NCBI RefSeq assembly: GCF_005876955.1
Contig: NZ_SSCL01000014.1
Span: 43,409-107,408 of the forward strand
DNA: 64,000 bases
Source of the DNA: Sinomonas gamaensis
GTDB taxonomy: Bacteria > Actinomycetota > Actinomycetes > Actinomycetales > Micrococcaceae
Direction: 5' to 3'
Part shown: positions 35,570 to 43,297 of the stretch, one piece after another
Layout: each line of letters begins with the position of its first letter
Numbering within the stretch: position 1 is the first letter of the stretch
The notes under the pieces: model-generated
What the model saw: the letters and a program-made list of their open reading frames with translations, nothing else
Database searches by the model: none
Told to the model about the DNA's origin: nothing
Position numbers and translations under genes: made by a program

Positions 35570-36228
35570 CAGGCCGCCTGCCGCTTTCGCCCGTGCTCGC
35601 GCAGAACCCGGTGATCGCCGTGCTCCGCGCGAGCCACGCGAGCGAGTACGCCCCGGTCCTGGACGCGCTCGTGGCCGGCGGCGTGCGATCCATCGAGCTG
35701 ACCCTGACCACGCAGGGCGTCCTCGACGAGCTTGCCGGGCTCCGGACGCGGTTCAGCGATGTGGCCGAGATCGGCGTGGGAACGGTGACCACCGTGGAGG
35801 AGGCCGAGCGCGCCATCGACGCGGGCGCCGAGTACCTCGTCACCCCCGTGACGTACCCGGAGATCGTGGAGCACGCGGTGCAACGCGGCATCGCCATCTA
35901 CCCCGGCGGTCTGACCCCCACTGAACTGCATACTGGCTGGCGCTTGGGCGCCACTGCCGTCAAGCTCTTTCCGGCCTCGGCAGTCGGGCCGAGCTACATC
36001 GGCCAGCTCCGCGGTCCCTTCCCCGATCTGGCTGTCATCCCGTCCGGGGGCGTGGCCATCGACACGGCCCCCGACTGGATCGAAGCCGGTGCCGTCGCAG
36101 TGAGCCTCGGCGGCCCGCTGATCGGCGACGCGTTCAAGGGCGGCGACCTCGGACTCCTCCGCGCACGCGCCCACCGCGTCTCGCGGCTCGTCGCCGAGGC
36201 CGTGGCCCTCCGGGCTTCGCGCCGCTGA
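35566..36228 (+). CDS. eda: 2-keto-3-deoxy-6-phosphogluconate / 4-hydroxy-2-oxoglutarate aldolase
   Basis: 220 residues, class I aldolase. Family residues: VIAVLRASHASEYAPVLDALVAGGVRSIELTLTT (Glu of the catalytic site), IGVGTVTT, AEYLVTPVTY, and the Schiff-base Lys in ATAVKLFPASAVGPSYI (about 140), then VIPSGGV. It splits KDPG into pyruvate and glyceraldehyde 3-phosphate. No edd gene is nearby. ATG 35566 lies in the ATGA overlap with the TetR stop. Its stop codon lies in a 17-bp tandem duplication (36221-36254). Confidence 0.9.
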   Translation: MTGRLPLSPVLAQNPVIAVLRASHASEYAPVLDALVAGGVRSIELTLTTQGVLDELAGLRTRFSDVAEIGVGTVTTVEEAERAIDAGAEYLVTPVTYPEIVEHAVQRGIAIYPGGLTPTELHTGWRLGATAVKLFPASAVGPSYIGQLRGPFPDLAVIPSGGVAIDTAPDWIEAGAVAVSLGGPLIGDAFKGGDLGLLRARAHRVSRLVAEAVALRASRR

Positions 36229-36254
36229 CCCCTTAAAGCCGCTGACCCCTTAAA
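36221..36254. repeat. Perfect 17-bp tandem duplication at the eda stop
   Basis: GCCGCTGACCCCTTAAA occurs twice head to tail (36221-36237 and 36238-36254). The first copy holds the last codon and stop of eda. Confidence 0.9.
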
Positions 36255-36259
36255 ACGGC

Positions 36260-36309
36260 TTGCGCCGTCACGTGTGCAGGGTTATGACCCTGCACACGTG
36301 ACGGCGCAA
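36260..36309. terminator. 23-bp perfect palindromic terminator between eda and katA
   Basis: Arm 36260-36282 pairs exactly with 36287-36309 around the loop TATG; the core is CACGTGTGCAGGGT. It serves the converging eda and katA genes. Confidence 0.82.
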
Positions 36310-36319
36310 CGAGGGCGAG

Positions 36320-37765
36320 CTACTTGCCGAGCTCTGCCCGGAGCTTCGCGCCCAGCTCGGCGTCGACGTTCGTCCAGTACTGGATCGCGCGCTCCTTGAT
36401 GTCGGAGCGCTTCACGCCGCCCACGGCACCGGCGATCGTCTGGAGGAAGCGCGCGCGCTCCGCGTCGTTGAACACCTCGCGGTAGAGGATGCCCGGCTGC
36501 ACGAAGTCGCCGTCCTCGGCGTGGAGGGAGTGCGCGGCGAGGGTCAGCTCGCCGTCGTTCTCCCAGCCGCCGCCCGGGTTGGCGGGCTCGACGGCGGCGG
36601 GGCCGCCCAGCGAGTTCGGCGCGTAGACCGGGGTCTCAGGCGAGTTGAAGGAGAAGCGGCTCGCCCCGTCCTGGCTGTAGTTGCGCACCTCGGCCTTCGG
36701 CGCGTTCACCGGGAGCTGCGCGTGGTTGGTGCCCACGCGGTAGCGGTGCGCGTCCGCGTAGGAGAAGATGCGGGCCTGCAGCATCTTGTCCGGCGAGGCC
36801 GCGATGCCCGGCACGAAGTTCGACGGCGCGAACGCGGCCTGCTCGATCTGCGCGAAGTAGTTCTCCGGGTTCCGGTTCAGCGTCATGGTGCCGACCTTGA
36901 TGAGCGGGTAGTCCTTCTTGGACCACGTCTTCGTGAGGTCGAACGGGTTGTACCGGTAGGTCTTGGCCTCCTGGTACGGCATGACCTGGACGAACAGGTC
37001 CCAGCTCGGGAACTGGCCCTCTTCGATGCTCTCGTAGAGGTCCTGGATGTAGTAGTCCGCGTTCTCGCCTGCGATCCGCTCGGCCTCTTCCGCCGTCAGG
37101 TTCTCGACGCCCTGGTTGGTGTGGAAGTGGTACTTGACCCAGAAGCGCTCGCCCTCGGCGTTGATCCACTGGTACGTGTGCGAGCCGTAGCCCTGCATGT
37201 TGCGCCAGGTCTTCGGGAGGCCGCGGTCGCCCATGAGCCACGTGACCTGGTGGGCGGACTCGGGGGAGAGGGTCCAGAAGTCCCACTGCATGTCGGCGTC
37301 GCGCAGGTGGCTGCCCGGGAGGCGCTTCTGGGAGTGGATGAAGTCGGGGAACTTGATGCCGTCGCGGATGAAGAAGACGGGGGTGTTGTTGCCGACGAGG
37401 TCGTAGTTGCCCTCGCTCGTGTAGAACTTCACCGCGAAGCCGCGGGGGTCGCGCCAGGTGTCGGGCGAGCCGTTCTCACCAGCCACGGAGGAGAAGCGGA
37501 TGAGCATCTCGGTCTCGACGCCCGGCTGCAGGAAGGCTGCCTTGGTGTACTTCGAGACGTCCTCGGTGGTCTTGAAGACACCGAACGCGCCGCCGCCCTT
37601 CGCGTGGACCACTCGCTCCGGCACCCGCTCGCGGTTGAACTGCGCGAGCTTCTCCACGAGGTAGTGGTCGGTGAGGATGATCGCGCCGTCGGGCCCAAGC
37701 GACTGTGCGTGGGCGTCCGACGTGACCGGCGCGCCGGACTGGGTCGTCGAGTAGTTGACCGTCAT
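36320..37765 (-). CDS. katA: Heme catalase (clade 3, KatA type)
   Basis: 481 residues, small-subunit catalase. Catalytic His is in [16 protein letters not shown] (about 53-68), Asn in [31 protein letters not shown], and the proximal heme Tyr in [19 protein letters not shown] (about 335). It removes hydrogen peroxide in the cytoplasm. The start ATG 37765 follows AGAAGGAGAAC; the in-frame extension to 37873 lies over the furA end and is rejected. furA is 52 bp upstream on the same strand, so katA is probably in the furA operon and induced by peroxide or iron change. Confidence 0.95.
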   Translation of the reverse strand: MTVNYSTTQSGAPVTSDAHAQSLGPDGAIILTDHYLVEKLAQFNRERVPERVVHAKGGGAFGVFKTTEDVSKYTKAAFLQPGVETEMLIRFSSVAGENGSPDTWRDPRGFAVKFYTSEGNYDLVGNNTPVFFIRDGIKFPDFIHSQKRLPGSHLRDADMQWDFWTLSPESAHQVTWLMGDRGLPKTWRNMQGYGSHTYQWINAEGERFWVKYHFHTNQGVENLTAEEAERIAGENADYYIQDLYESIEEGQFPSWDLFVQVMPYQEAKTYRYNPFDLTKTWSKKDYPLIKVGTMTLNRNPENYFAQIEQAAFAPSNFVPGIAASPDKMLQARIFSYADAHRYRVGTNHAQLPVNAPKAEVRNYSQDGASRFSFNSPETPVYAPNSLGGPAAVEPANPGGGWENDGELTLAAHSLHAEDGDFVQPGILYREVFNDAERARFLQTIAGAVGGVKRSDIKERAIQYWTNVDAELGAKLRAELGK

Positions 37766-37817
37766 GGTTCTCCTTCTTCTGTGCGCGTTGCTTGCGCTGC
37801 TGACATGGCGGGGAGGT

Positions 37818-38288
37818 TCAGGTGGCGGGGGCCTGGCTGGCCTTCGCGGCGCAATCGGAACAGACGCCCACATACGTGACGTCGGCGATCATGATCGTCA
37901 TGCCATGGGCATCGCTCGGCGTGAGGCAGGGTGCGTGTCCGACGGCGCAGTCCACGTCTTCGACCCGGCCGCAGACCGAGCAGATGGCGTGGTGGTGATT
38001 GTCGCCCACGCGCGTCTCGTAGAGCGCGGGGGAGTGCGGCGGCTCGAAGCGCCGCAGCATCCCGAGGTCGGTGAGGTCGCCCAGGACCACGTACACGGAC
38101 TGCGGCGTGAGCTCGGGCAGGTCCTCGCGGGCGCTGGCCAGGATCGCATCCGCTGAGGAATGCGGGTGGCGGTCGACGGCGTCCAGCACCGCGAGGCGCT
38201 GACGCGTCACGCGGCGTCCGTGCTCGCGGAGGGCAGAGGACCAGTCCTGCGCAGACTGTTCCCGGCCAGGGCCGTGCGTGGGTTCCAT
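37818..38288 (-). CDS. furA: Fur-family regulator of katA (FurA/CatR/PerR-like)
   Basis: 156 residues. N-terminal winged helix [48 protein letters not shown] (27-75), then the metal region with [25 protein letters not shown] (about 90-115) and a second Cys pair VCSDC (about 143), the structural zinc site. In mycobacteria and streptomycetes such proteins repress the catalase gene next door and themselves. katA follows downstream on the same strand. A 25-bp Fur-like palindrome lies 16 bp upstream of its start. Confidence 0.9.
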   Translation of the reverse strand: MEPTHGPGREQSAQDWSSALREHGRRVTRQRLAVLDAVDRHPHSSADAILASAREDLPELTPQSVYVVLGDLTDLGMLRRFEPPHSPALYETRVGDNHHHAICSVCGRVEDVDCAVGHAPCLTPSDAHGMTIMIADVTYVGVCSDCAAKASQAPAT

Positions 38289-38303
38289 GGACCCATTGAA
38301 GCA

Positions 38304-38328
38304 CTTATTTTGATAAACTCACAATAAG
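38304..38328. promoter_or_regulatory. Fur-like operator of furA-katA
   Basis: A 25-bp AT-rich imperfect palindrome with CTTATT/AATAAG ends and TGA/TCA inner matches stands 16 bp upstream of the furA start. In this GC-rich sequence its composition is striking. It fits autoregulation by FurA. Confidence 0.6.
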
Positions 38329-38343
38329 GCAAGCCTCACCTGA
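38325..38343. promoter_or_regulatory. IdeR/DtxR-like iron box
   Basis: TAAGGCAAGCCTCACCTGA matches the DtxR/IdeR 19-bp consensus (TTAGGTTAGSCTAACCTAA) at 14 of 19 positions and keeps its GCCT core. It overlaps the end of the Fur-like palindrome and the -35 region of the lipase gene (TAGGGT at 38361). Confidence 0.5.
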
Positions 38344-38372
38344 CTCACAGGCACAGTGGTTAGGGTGGCTAC

Positions 38373-39143
38373 GTGGGTCAAGCGACAGAGATGACGACGA
38401 CGGCGGCACCCCGGCGGGCGCTCGAGGTAGCGGGTGGCTTGGTGCTCGACGCTGGCTATGCGCTGTGGCGCCAGGTCGCCTCGATTGCCCAAGGACGCTT
38501 CGCCGAGACGACGGTGCACGCTCCCGAGGGGAGGCCCGGCGGCGATTCGGCGGGCTCGGCCGTGCCCGACGTCGTACTCATCCCCGGCATCTACGAGCCA
38601 GCAGGGTTCCTCGATCCGCTCCGCCGCAGGCTGCAGTCTCAAGGCCGGCGTGTCATCGTGCTGCCGGAACTGGGGTACAACCGCCGGACCATTCCGGAGT
38701 CCGCCGAACTCGCCGCCCGGCGGCTGCGAGAGCTCGGGGTGAGCAACGCCGTCGTCATTGCCCACAGCAAGGGCGGGCTCGTCGGCAAGCTCCTCATGAC
38801 GGCCTACTCCGAGGAGGGCCTCGTGTCCCGCATGCTCGCCATCGCGACGCCGTTCGGCGGGGCGCGCTACTCGCGCTACGCGCCGACGCGGCCCCTGCGC
38901 GCGTTCTACCCAGGAAACCCCGTGCTCGGCTCGCTCGCGAAGAATCTCGAGGCGAATGCGCGGATCGTGTCAGTGGGCGCGGGGTTCGATCCGCTCGTGG
39001 GGCACGCGACGCACCTGGAAGGGGCGCGCAACACCGTGCTTCCGGTGACCGGGCACTTCCGCATCCTGGCCGATCCAGCTCTCCTGGCGATCGTGGACGA
39101 TTTCATCGGGGAGGCTCCCTTTCCCAGGGAGCAAGCAGGCTGA
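38373..39143 (+). CDS. Alpha/beta-hydrolase, lipase/esterase-like
   Basis: 256 residues. After an N-terminal helix region the core begins with VVLIPGIYEPAGFLDPLRRRL (about 70-90), the nucleophile elbow is VVIAHSKGGLVGKLL (Ser about 133, motif AHSKG), then IATPFGGARYSRY. The Asp (VGAGFDPLV) and His (VTGHFRIL, about 230) finish the triad. The substrate is unknown; similarity is to triacylglycerol lipase-like proteins. The GTG start has TAGGGT six nt upstream (leaderless), beside the IdeR-like box, so it may be iron-controlled. Confidence 0.8.
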   Translation: MGQATEMTTTAAPRRALEVAGGLVLDAGYALWRQVASIAQGRFAETTVHAPEGRPGGDSAGSAVPDVVLIPGIYEPAGFLDPLRRRLQSQGRRVIVLPELGYNRRTIPESAELAARRLRELGVSNAVVIAHSKGGLVGKLLMTAYSEEGLVSRMLAIATPFGGARYSRYAPTRPLRAFYPGNPVLGSLAKNLEANARIVSVGAGFDPLVGHATHLEGARNTVLPVTGHFRILADPALLAIVDDFIGEAPFPREQAG

Positions 39144-39172
39144 GTCATTCGTTGAGAGGGCAGGAGGTTACT

Positions 39173-40054
39173 GTGCACAAGCATCACAACGGGCTCAAGA
39201 CTGCCGTCCTCTTCGGCGTTCTCTGGGCCGTGCTCCTCTGCATCGGGGGGCTCATCGGCGTCGGCACGCGCAGCTCGGCGCCGATCTGGATCTTCGCGGC
39301 CATTGGACTCGCGACCACCGCGTACAGCTATTGGAACAGCGACAAGATCGCGCTGCGCTCCATGCAGGCGTATCCGGTCACTGAGGCGGAGGCCCCCGGG
39401 CTGTACCAGATCGTCCGCGAGCTCTCGCAGCGCGCGGGCCAGCCCATGCCGCGGATCTACATCTCGCCCACGCCGGCGCCCAACGCGTTCGCCACGGGGC
39501 GCAATCCGCAGCACGCGGCAGTGTGCTGCACCGAGGGCATCCTCCAGATGCTCGATGCGCGTGAGCTGCGCGGGGTCCTGGGGCACGAGCTCATGCACGT
39601 CTACAACCGCGACATCCTGACATCGTCGGTTGCGGCTGCCGTGGCCGGTGTCATCACCTCGGTAGCGCAGTTCGCGATGTTCTTCGGGGGAGGCGGCGGC
39701 CGCGACAATCGCAACGCGAACCCTCTTGCCCTGCTCGCGCTTGCCCTCCTCGCGCCGTTCGCGGCGACGCTCATCCAGCTCGCCATCTCGAGGACTCGCG
39801 AGTACGACGCCGACGAAGACGGCTCGCAGCTCACCGGCGATCCGCTGGCGCTCGCCTCTGCACTGTCCAAGATCGAGGGCGGCGTGCGCCAGTACCCGCT
39901 CCCGCAGGAGCAGTCGCTCGTCAACACGTCGCACCTCATGATCGCCAACCCGTTCAAGCGTGGCGGCGGACTCACGACCATGTTCTCCACCCACCCGCCC
40001 ATGAAGGACAGGATCGCGCGGCTCGAGTCGATGGCGGGGCGCATCGGCCGCTGA
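39173..40054 (+). CDS. htpX: HtpX-like membrane zinc protease
   Basis: 293 residues. Two N-terminal spans (LFGVLWAVLLCIGGLIG, IWIFAAIGLATTAYSYW), then RIYISPTPAPNAFATGRNPQHAAVCCTEGI and the zinc motif HELMH in LGHELMHVYNRDI (about 142), with the third ligand Glu in SRTREYDADEDG (about 220). It degrades damaged membrane proteins from the cytosolic side. GTG 39173 has AGGAGG nine nt upstream, which decides the start. It ends 16 bp before the next gene. Confidence 0.9.
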   Translation: MHKHHNGLKTAVLFGVLWAVLLCIGGLIGVGTRSSAPIWIFAAIGLATTAYSYWNSDKIALRSMQAYPVTEAEAPGLYQIVRELSQRAGQPMPRIYISPTPAPNAFATGRNPQHAAVCCTEGILQMLDARELRGVLGHELMHVYNRDILTSSVAAAVAGVITSVAQFAMFFGGGGGRDNRNANPLALLALALLAPFAATLIQLAISRTREYDADEDGSQLTGDPLALASALSKIEGGVRQYPLPQEQSLVNTSHLMIANPFKRGGGLTTMFSTHPPMKDRIARLESMAGRIGR

Positions 40055-40070
40055 CCTTTACGCTGGCTGA

Positions 40071-41342
40071 GTGCGGACTCTGCTGGCGGACACTTCCCCT
40101 CTCACGGAAAGCGCCGACTTCCGGCGACTGTGGTTCGGGCAGCTTCTGAGTATCCTGGGAAACCAGCTCACGCTCACGGCCGTGAGCCTGCAGGTGTACG
40201 ACCTGACCCATTCGAGCTTCAACGTGGGACTGCTCGGGCTGGTCGCGCTTGTCCCGCTCATCGCGGCGGGTCTCTACGGAGGCTCGATCGTCGATGCGCA
40301 TGACCGCCGCACTGTCGCGATCGCTTCGTCCCTCCTGCTCTGGGGGACGAGCGCCCTCATCGCTCTCCAGGCGTGGCTGCGTCTGGACAGCGTGGCCCTC
40401 ATCTACGTCCTCGTGGCGCTCCAGGCGCTCGGGGCGGGGATCAATATGCCCGCGCGGAGCAGCATCATCCCGCGGCTCATCCGCCCCGAGCTGCTGGCCG
40501 CGGCCAACGCGCTCAACATGATCACGTTCGGGCTCGGCGGGGCGGTTGGCCCTCTGCTCGCCGGGACGCTCGTGGTGGGCGTCGGCTACGGCTGGACGTA
40601 CACCCTCGACGTGCTGAGCTTCACCGTTGCGATGTGGGCGCTGTTCCGCCTGCCACCGCTCCCGCCTGAGGGCGCCGTCCGCAAAGCGGGGCTCCGGTCG
40701 GTTGCCGAGGGCTTCCAGTTCCTCGGGACGCGGCCCAACATCCGCATGACGTTCCTCATCGACCTGTCCGCCATGGTGTTCGCGATGCCGCGCTCGCTCC
40801 TCCCCGCCGTCGCGGCCCTCTCGCTCGGCGGCGGCGCCGCGACGGCCGGCGCGCTGCTCGGAGCCATCGCCGCGGGGACCTTCCTCGGCGGCCTGTTCTC
40901 GGGGCCCGTCGGGCGCCTGCGCTGGCAGGGGCGCGGTGTCCAGACCGCCGTCGTCGCATGGGCCGCGAGCATCCTCGGTTTCGGACTCGTGGTGCTCGGC
41001 GCGGGCCGCAGTTCCCCGGACGGCCCGACCTGGTGGCTCATTCCCGCGATCCTGTGCATGATCGCCGCGGGCGCCGCCGACTCGGTCAGCGCCGCGCTCC
41101 GGTCGACCATCCTGCAGGCAGCCACGCCCGACGCGATGCGCGGCCGCCTCCAGGGCGTCTTCACCGTCGTCGTTGCGGGAGGCCCCCGCCTCGGCGACGT
41201 CTTCTCAGGCGGGATGGCGAGCTGGATCGGCGAGGGGGCCGCCGTCGTCGTCGGCGCCTTTGTCTGCGCGGCCCTCGTCGCCGTGCTCCACTTCGCCCAG
41301 CCGCGCTTCGCGCGCTACGACGCCTTGGATCCCTCGCCGTAG
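40071..41342 (+). CDS. MFS exporter, EntS-like
   Basis: 423 residues, 12 spans. FRRLWFGQLLSILGNQLTLTAVSLQVYDLTHSSFNVGLLGLVALVPLI at the start and GGSIVDAHDRRTVAI match the siderophore-exporter/EntS-like MFS group; LQALGAGINMPARSSIIPRLI follows. A siderophore role is possible but no biosynthesis genes are nearby. The GTG start has TACGCT six nt upstream, inside the short gap after htpX, giving its own leaderless transcript. The last 28 bp overlap the end of the opposing hydrolase gene. Confidence 0.84.
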   Translation: MRTLLADTSPLTESADFRRLWFGQLLSILGNQLTLTAVSLQVYDLTHSSFNVGLLGLVALVPLIAAGLYGGSIVDAHDRRTVAIASSLLLWGTSALIALQAWLRLDSVALIYVLVALQALGAGINMPARSSIIPRLIRPELLAAANALNMITFGLGGAVGPLLAGTLVVGVGYGWTYTLDVLSFTVAMWALFRLPPLPPEGAVRKAGLRSVAEGFQFLGTRPNIRMTFLIDLSAMVFAMPRSLLPAVAALSLGGGAATAGALLGAIAAGTFLGGLFSGPVGRLRWQGRGVQTAVVAWAASILGFGLVVLGAGRSSPDGPTWWLIPAILCMIAAGAADSVSAALRSTILQAATPDAMRGRLQGVFTVVVAGGPRLGDVFSGGMASWIGEGAAVVVGAFVCAALVAVLHFAQPRFARYDALDPSP

Positions 41343-42103
41343 ACGAAGCCGACGACTGCAGCGGCGAGGACGTCGGGATTGGCGTCGTGGGTTTGGCCCT
41401 CGAGGACGTCGAACACTGATCCCGGGATGGCGTCTGCGACGGCACGCGCTCCCTGCTGCAGCATCTCTGGGCTCGCCCCGCCGGCCAGGACCATGGTGGG
41501 GGTGCTGATAGTGCCGAAGAGATCACTGGGCACCGCGCCGCCCATCGCGGCGTCGTCGTAGGCCAGGGTCGGCGCGAGCTTCACGCCCTGCGGCCAGAAC
41601 GGCGACTGCCGCATGCCCGCGATGGCCTGCGGGGGGAGCCCTACGCGCTCGAGGAAGAGGGCGAAGGCGCCGTCCTGATCGCCCTCGTCGAGGCGGGACT
41701 GGAGCGCCTCGGTGTAGGCCTTGGCCGCCGCGATGCCCGGCTCGTCCGTCGGATAGGGCGGCTCCCACAGGACGAGTGCGCGGGCCGGGAGCTTGGCGGC
41801 GGCCCGCGCGGCGAGGGCTGCACCGGAGGAGAGGCCGACGACGATCGCGGCCTTGTTTGCCGCCTCCAGCACCGCAGCGAGGTCTTCGATCTCGCGGTCG
41901 ACGGCGAACGGCTGGGTGTCCGTGCTGTCGCCCCTTCCGCGGCGGTCGTAGTTGAGGACTTCAAAGCGCTCGGCGAGCGCGCCCGCGAGCGCGGCGTCGG
42001 CTTGGCGGTCGCACGAGGCCCCTGCGACGAGGACCAGAGGGTCTCCCTCGCCGAGCCGGTCGTAAGCGATCAGAGTTCCATCGAGGGAGGTCACGGTTTC
42101 CAT
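41315..42103 (-). CDS. Alpha/beta-hydrolase
   Basis: 262 residues. Oxyanion region LVLVAGASCDRQADAAL (about 24), RRGRGDS (about 53), nucleophile elbow VVGLSSGAALAARAAAKL (Ser about 92), and late His in EGQTHDANPDVLAAAV (about 240). The family is broad (esterase, haloperoxidase-like); the substrate is unknown. The start at 42103 is picked because TAACGT on the minus strand lies seven nt upstream; an extension to 42181 lacks support. Its 3' end overlaps the convergent MFS gene. Confidence 0.82.
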   Translation of the reverse strand: METVTSLDGTLIAYDRLGEGDPLVLVAGASCDRQADAALAGALAERFEVLNYDRRGRGDSTDTQPFAVDREIEDLAAVLEAANKAAIVVGLSSGAALAARAAAKLPARALVLWEPPYPTDEPGIAAAKAYTEALQSRLDEGDQDGAFALFLERVGLPPQAIAGMRQSPFWPQGVKLAPTLAYDDAAMGGAVPSDLFGTISTPTMVLAGGASPEMLQQGARAVADAIPGSVFDVLEGQTHDANPDVLAAAVVGFVYGEGSKAS

Positions 42104-42187
42104 GGGGATCACGTTATGTGGCTCGTCACGATCGCGGAATGCCCTCGGCGACTCTCGTTCCTTCGGCACTGGTTCTTCCACTATCTA

Positions 42188-42217
42188 TGGACAGAACGGT
42201 CTGTCTACCAGTAGCGT
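42188..42217 (+). promoter_or_regulatory. Promoter with a TetR-type palindrome
   Basis: TGGACA (42188-42193) and TAGCGT (42212-42217), 18 bp apart, form a promoter, and ATG 42225 follows seven nt after the -10. Over the -35 lies GACAGAACGGTCTGTC (42190-42205), 14 of 16 positions self-complementary, the look of a TetR-family operator. No TetR gene is adjacent. Confidence 0.5.
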
Positions 42218-42224
42218 CCCCGAC

Positions 42225-42455
42225 ATGGCTGAGATGCTGGCGGCCACCGACTGGGCCGAGCATGTAGACGAACTGGCCCCCGGAGACAGTCTCGGGGACC
42301 AAGTGGTGGGTATCCTCCGCGAGGTGCTCGAGGGGCCTGGCCTCTGCGAGGCCTCCAAGGTCCGCCTGCGCCGGCTGCTGATCAAGCACAGGGGACACCC
42401 CGAGCGGGCGCTCCTCGAGCACTTCCGGGAGATGGGCGTCCAGCCGAAGCTCTGA
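42225..42455 (+). CDS. Small hypothetical protein, 76 residues
   Basis: 76 residues. The sequence has an acidic start (AATDWAEHVDELAPGDSLGDQVVGILREVL) and a basic second half (SKVRLRRLLIKHRGHPERALLEHFREMG); all helical by appearance, no family recognised. Its support is a clear leaderless promoter (TAGCGT seven nt before the ATG) and good codon bias. It is the last chromosomal gene before the left attachment repeat at 42463, and would have faced yajQ before the element inserted. Confidence 0.65.
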   Translation: MAEMLAATDWAEHVDELAPGDSLGDQVVGILREVLEGPGLCEASKVRLRRLLIKHRGHPERALLEHFREMGVQPKL

Positions 42456-42462
42456 GGAAGCG

Positions 42463-42473
42463 TCAGCGGAAGT
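42463..42473 (+). repeat. Putative attL core
   Basis: TCAGCGGAAGT, identical to the 3' end of yajQ at 51675-51685, directly downstream of the 76-residue protein gene. Short, so only probable. Confidence 0.5.
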
Positions 42474-42600
42474 CCCGGGGCCCCGATCGTGAGACAGACG
42501 GTTCTTTCCGGGTCTTAAGTCCCGACTTTCCGTGAAGGGTGCTCGCAAGCAATGGTTTGGCGGGGAGCCCTCCGCTTCGGATGCGATGCTTGTCAGGTTG

Positions 42601-42638
42601 CATACAGGTTTGTCAGCTGGCACACAGCTTCCTGTATG
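42601..42638 (+). promoter_or_regulatory. Nested inverted repeats before the 66-residue protein gene
   Basis: CATACAGG (42601-42608) and CCTGTATG (42631-42638) enclose AGCTG-gcaca-CAGCT (42615-42629). The gene starts at 42652. This could be a phage repressor site or an mRNA hairpin. Confidence 0.4.
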
Positions 42639-42651
42639 GGGAATTGGGGAA

Positions 42652-42852
42652 ATGAACAAGGTAGAGCTGCGCCCGCACGATAACGAGAACTTGGATGATG
42701 ACTCGATCGAGAGCCACGACACCGCGAACGGTGCTTTGTGGCCCCGCACTGTCGGAGAGATGTTCGTCTTTGCGGATGCCTTGGGTCTCGAGGCGTCGTC
42801 CGTGATGGCGGCCCTCGAGAAGGTCTACGCGGCCCGCCCAGTCGCCGCCTGA
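42652..42852 (+). CDS. Small hypothetical protein of the element, 66 residues
   Basis: 66 residues: acidic first half (HDNENLDDDSIESHD) and a helical second half (TVGEMFVFADALGLEASSVMAALEKVY). The second half recalls the end of a small regulator but no motif is certain. ATG 42652 follows GGGGAA; an upstream in-frame start at 42532 lacks a ribosome site. A strong terminator follows 15 bp after the stop. Confidence 0.6.
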   Translation: MNKVELRPHDNENLDDDSIESHDTANGALWPRTVGEMFVFADALGLEASSVMAALEKVYAARPVAA

Positions 42853-42866
42853 GCCCTCAACGCACG

Positions 42867-42900
42867 AAAGCCCCCCACCCTTTCAGGTGGGGGGGCTTTG
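42867..42900 (+). terminator. Terminator of the 66-residue protein gene
   Basis: AAAGCCCCCCACC pairs with GGTGGGGGGGCTTT around a short loop (one bulge). It reads as a terminator on either strand. Confidence 0.78.
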
Positions 42901-42924
42901 TGATCGGAGTTCGTGGTTCGGCCT

Positions 42925-42945
42925 CTTGCGGACTCTGTGCGGACT
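42925..42945 (+). other. Relic resembling an integrase 3' end
   Basis: CTTGCGGACTCTGTGCGGACT matches 18 of 21 positions of the end of the resident integrase gene (51611-51631). Read in the matching frame it gives LADSVRTA and a stop. No integrase sequence precedes it. Confidence 0.45.
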
Positions 42946-42960
42946 GCCTGACCAAAAGTT

Positions 42961-42998
42961 GAGGCCCCTCTCCCGCACTGCTGTGGGAGAGGGGCCTC
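42961..42998. terminator. 14-bp hairpin after the RelA/SpoT operon
   Basis: GAGGCCCCTCTCCC (42961-42974) and GGGAGAGGGGCCTC (42985-42998) are exact complements with a 10-nt loop. It is 25 bp past the end of the leftward synthetase operon, where transcription should stop. Confidence 0.75.
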
Positions 42999-43022
42999 AG
43001 CCCTGGTCTTCTCATGATTCGA

Positions 43023-43286
43023 TCAGACAGCGCGTCCGATCGACATCGCGTTGCGAACGAGTTCGCGTGATCCATTAACGAAGTAGTTCGAATGCGTCAC
43101 CTTGACGGTCTCGATCGAGTCGGATCCCACGAGGACGATGTCCACCGCGTGAGAATCACGGTACTTCCGCTCCATCTCGCCGTAGCATCGGGTCGCTCCA
43201 TCGACGTCCGAGCCGAACTCGAGGTTCTTCACCAACTCGTTCTTGGCATGGTCAAATACCAGCAGAAAGTGCTTGATAGCGCTCAT
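43023..43286 (-). CDS. 87-residue partner of the RelA/SpoT protein, candidate antitoxin
   Basis: 87 residues. Sequence pattern: a hydrophobic strand (HFLLVFDHAKNELVKNLEFG), a helix with EMERKYRD, then DIVLVGSDSIETVKVTHSNYF. No membrane segment or DNA-binding motif. It starts 11 bp after the synthetase gene on the same strand with AGAAGGATGAC as ribosome site, so it is co-expressed. Many toxic small alarmone synthetases are paired with a small gene of this size that neutralises them; that role here is inferred from position only. GC content is low for the window. Confidence 0.75.
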   Translation of the reverse strand: MSAIKHFLLVFDHAKNELVKNLEFGSDVDGATRCYGEMERKYRDSHAVDIVLVGSDSIETVKVTHSNYFVNGSRELVRNAMSIGRAV

Positions 43287-43297
43287 GTCATCCTTCT

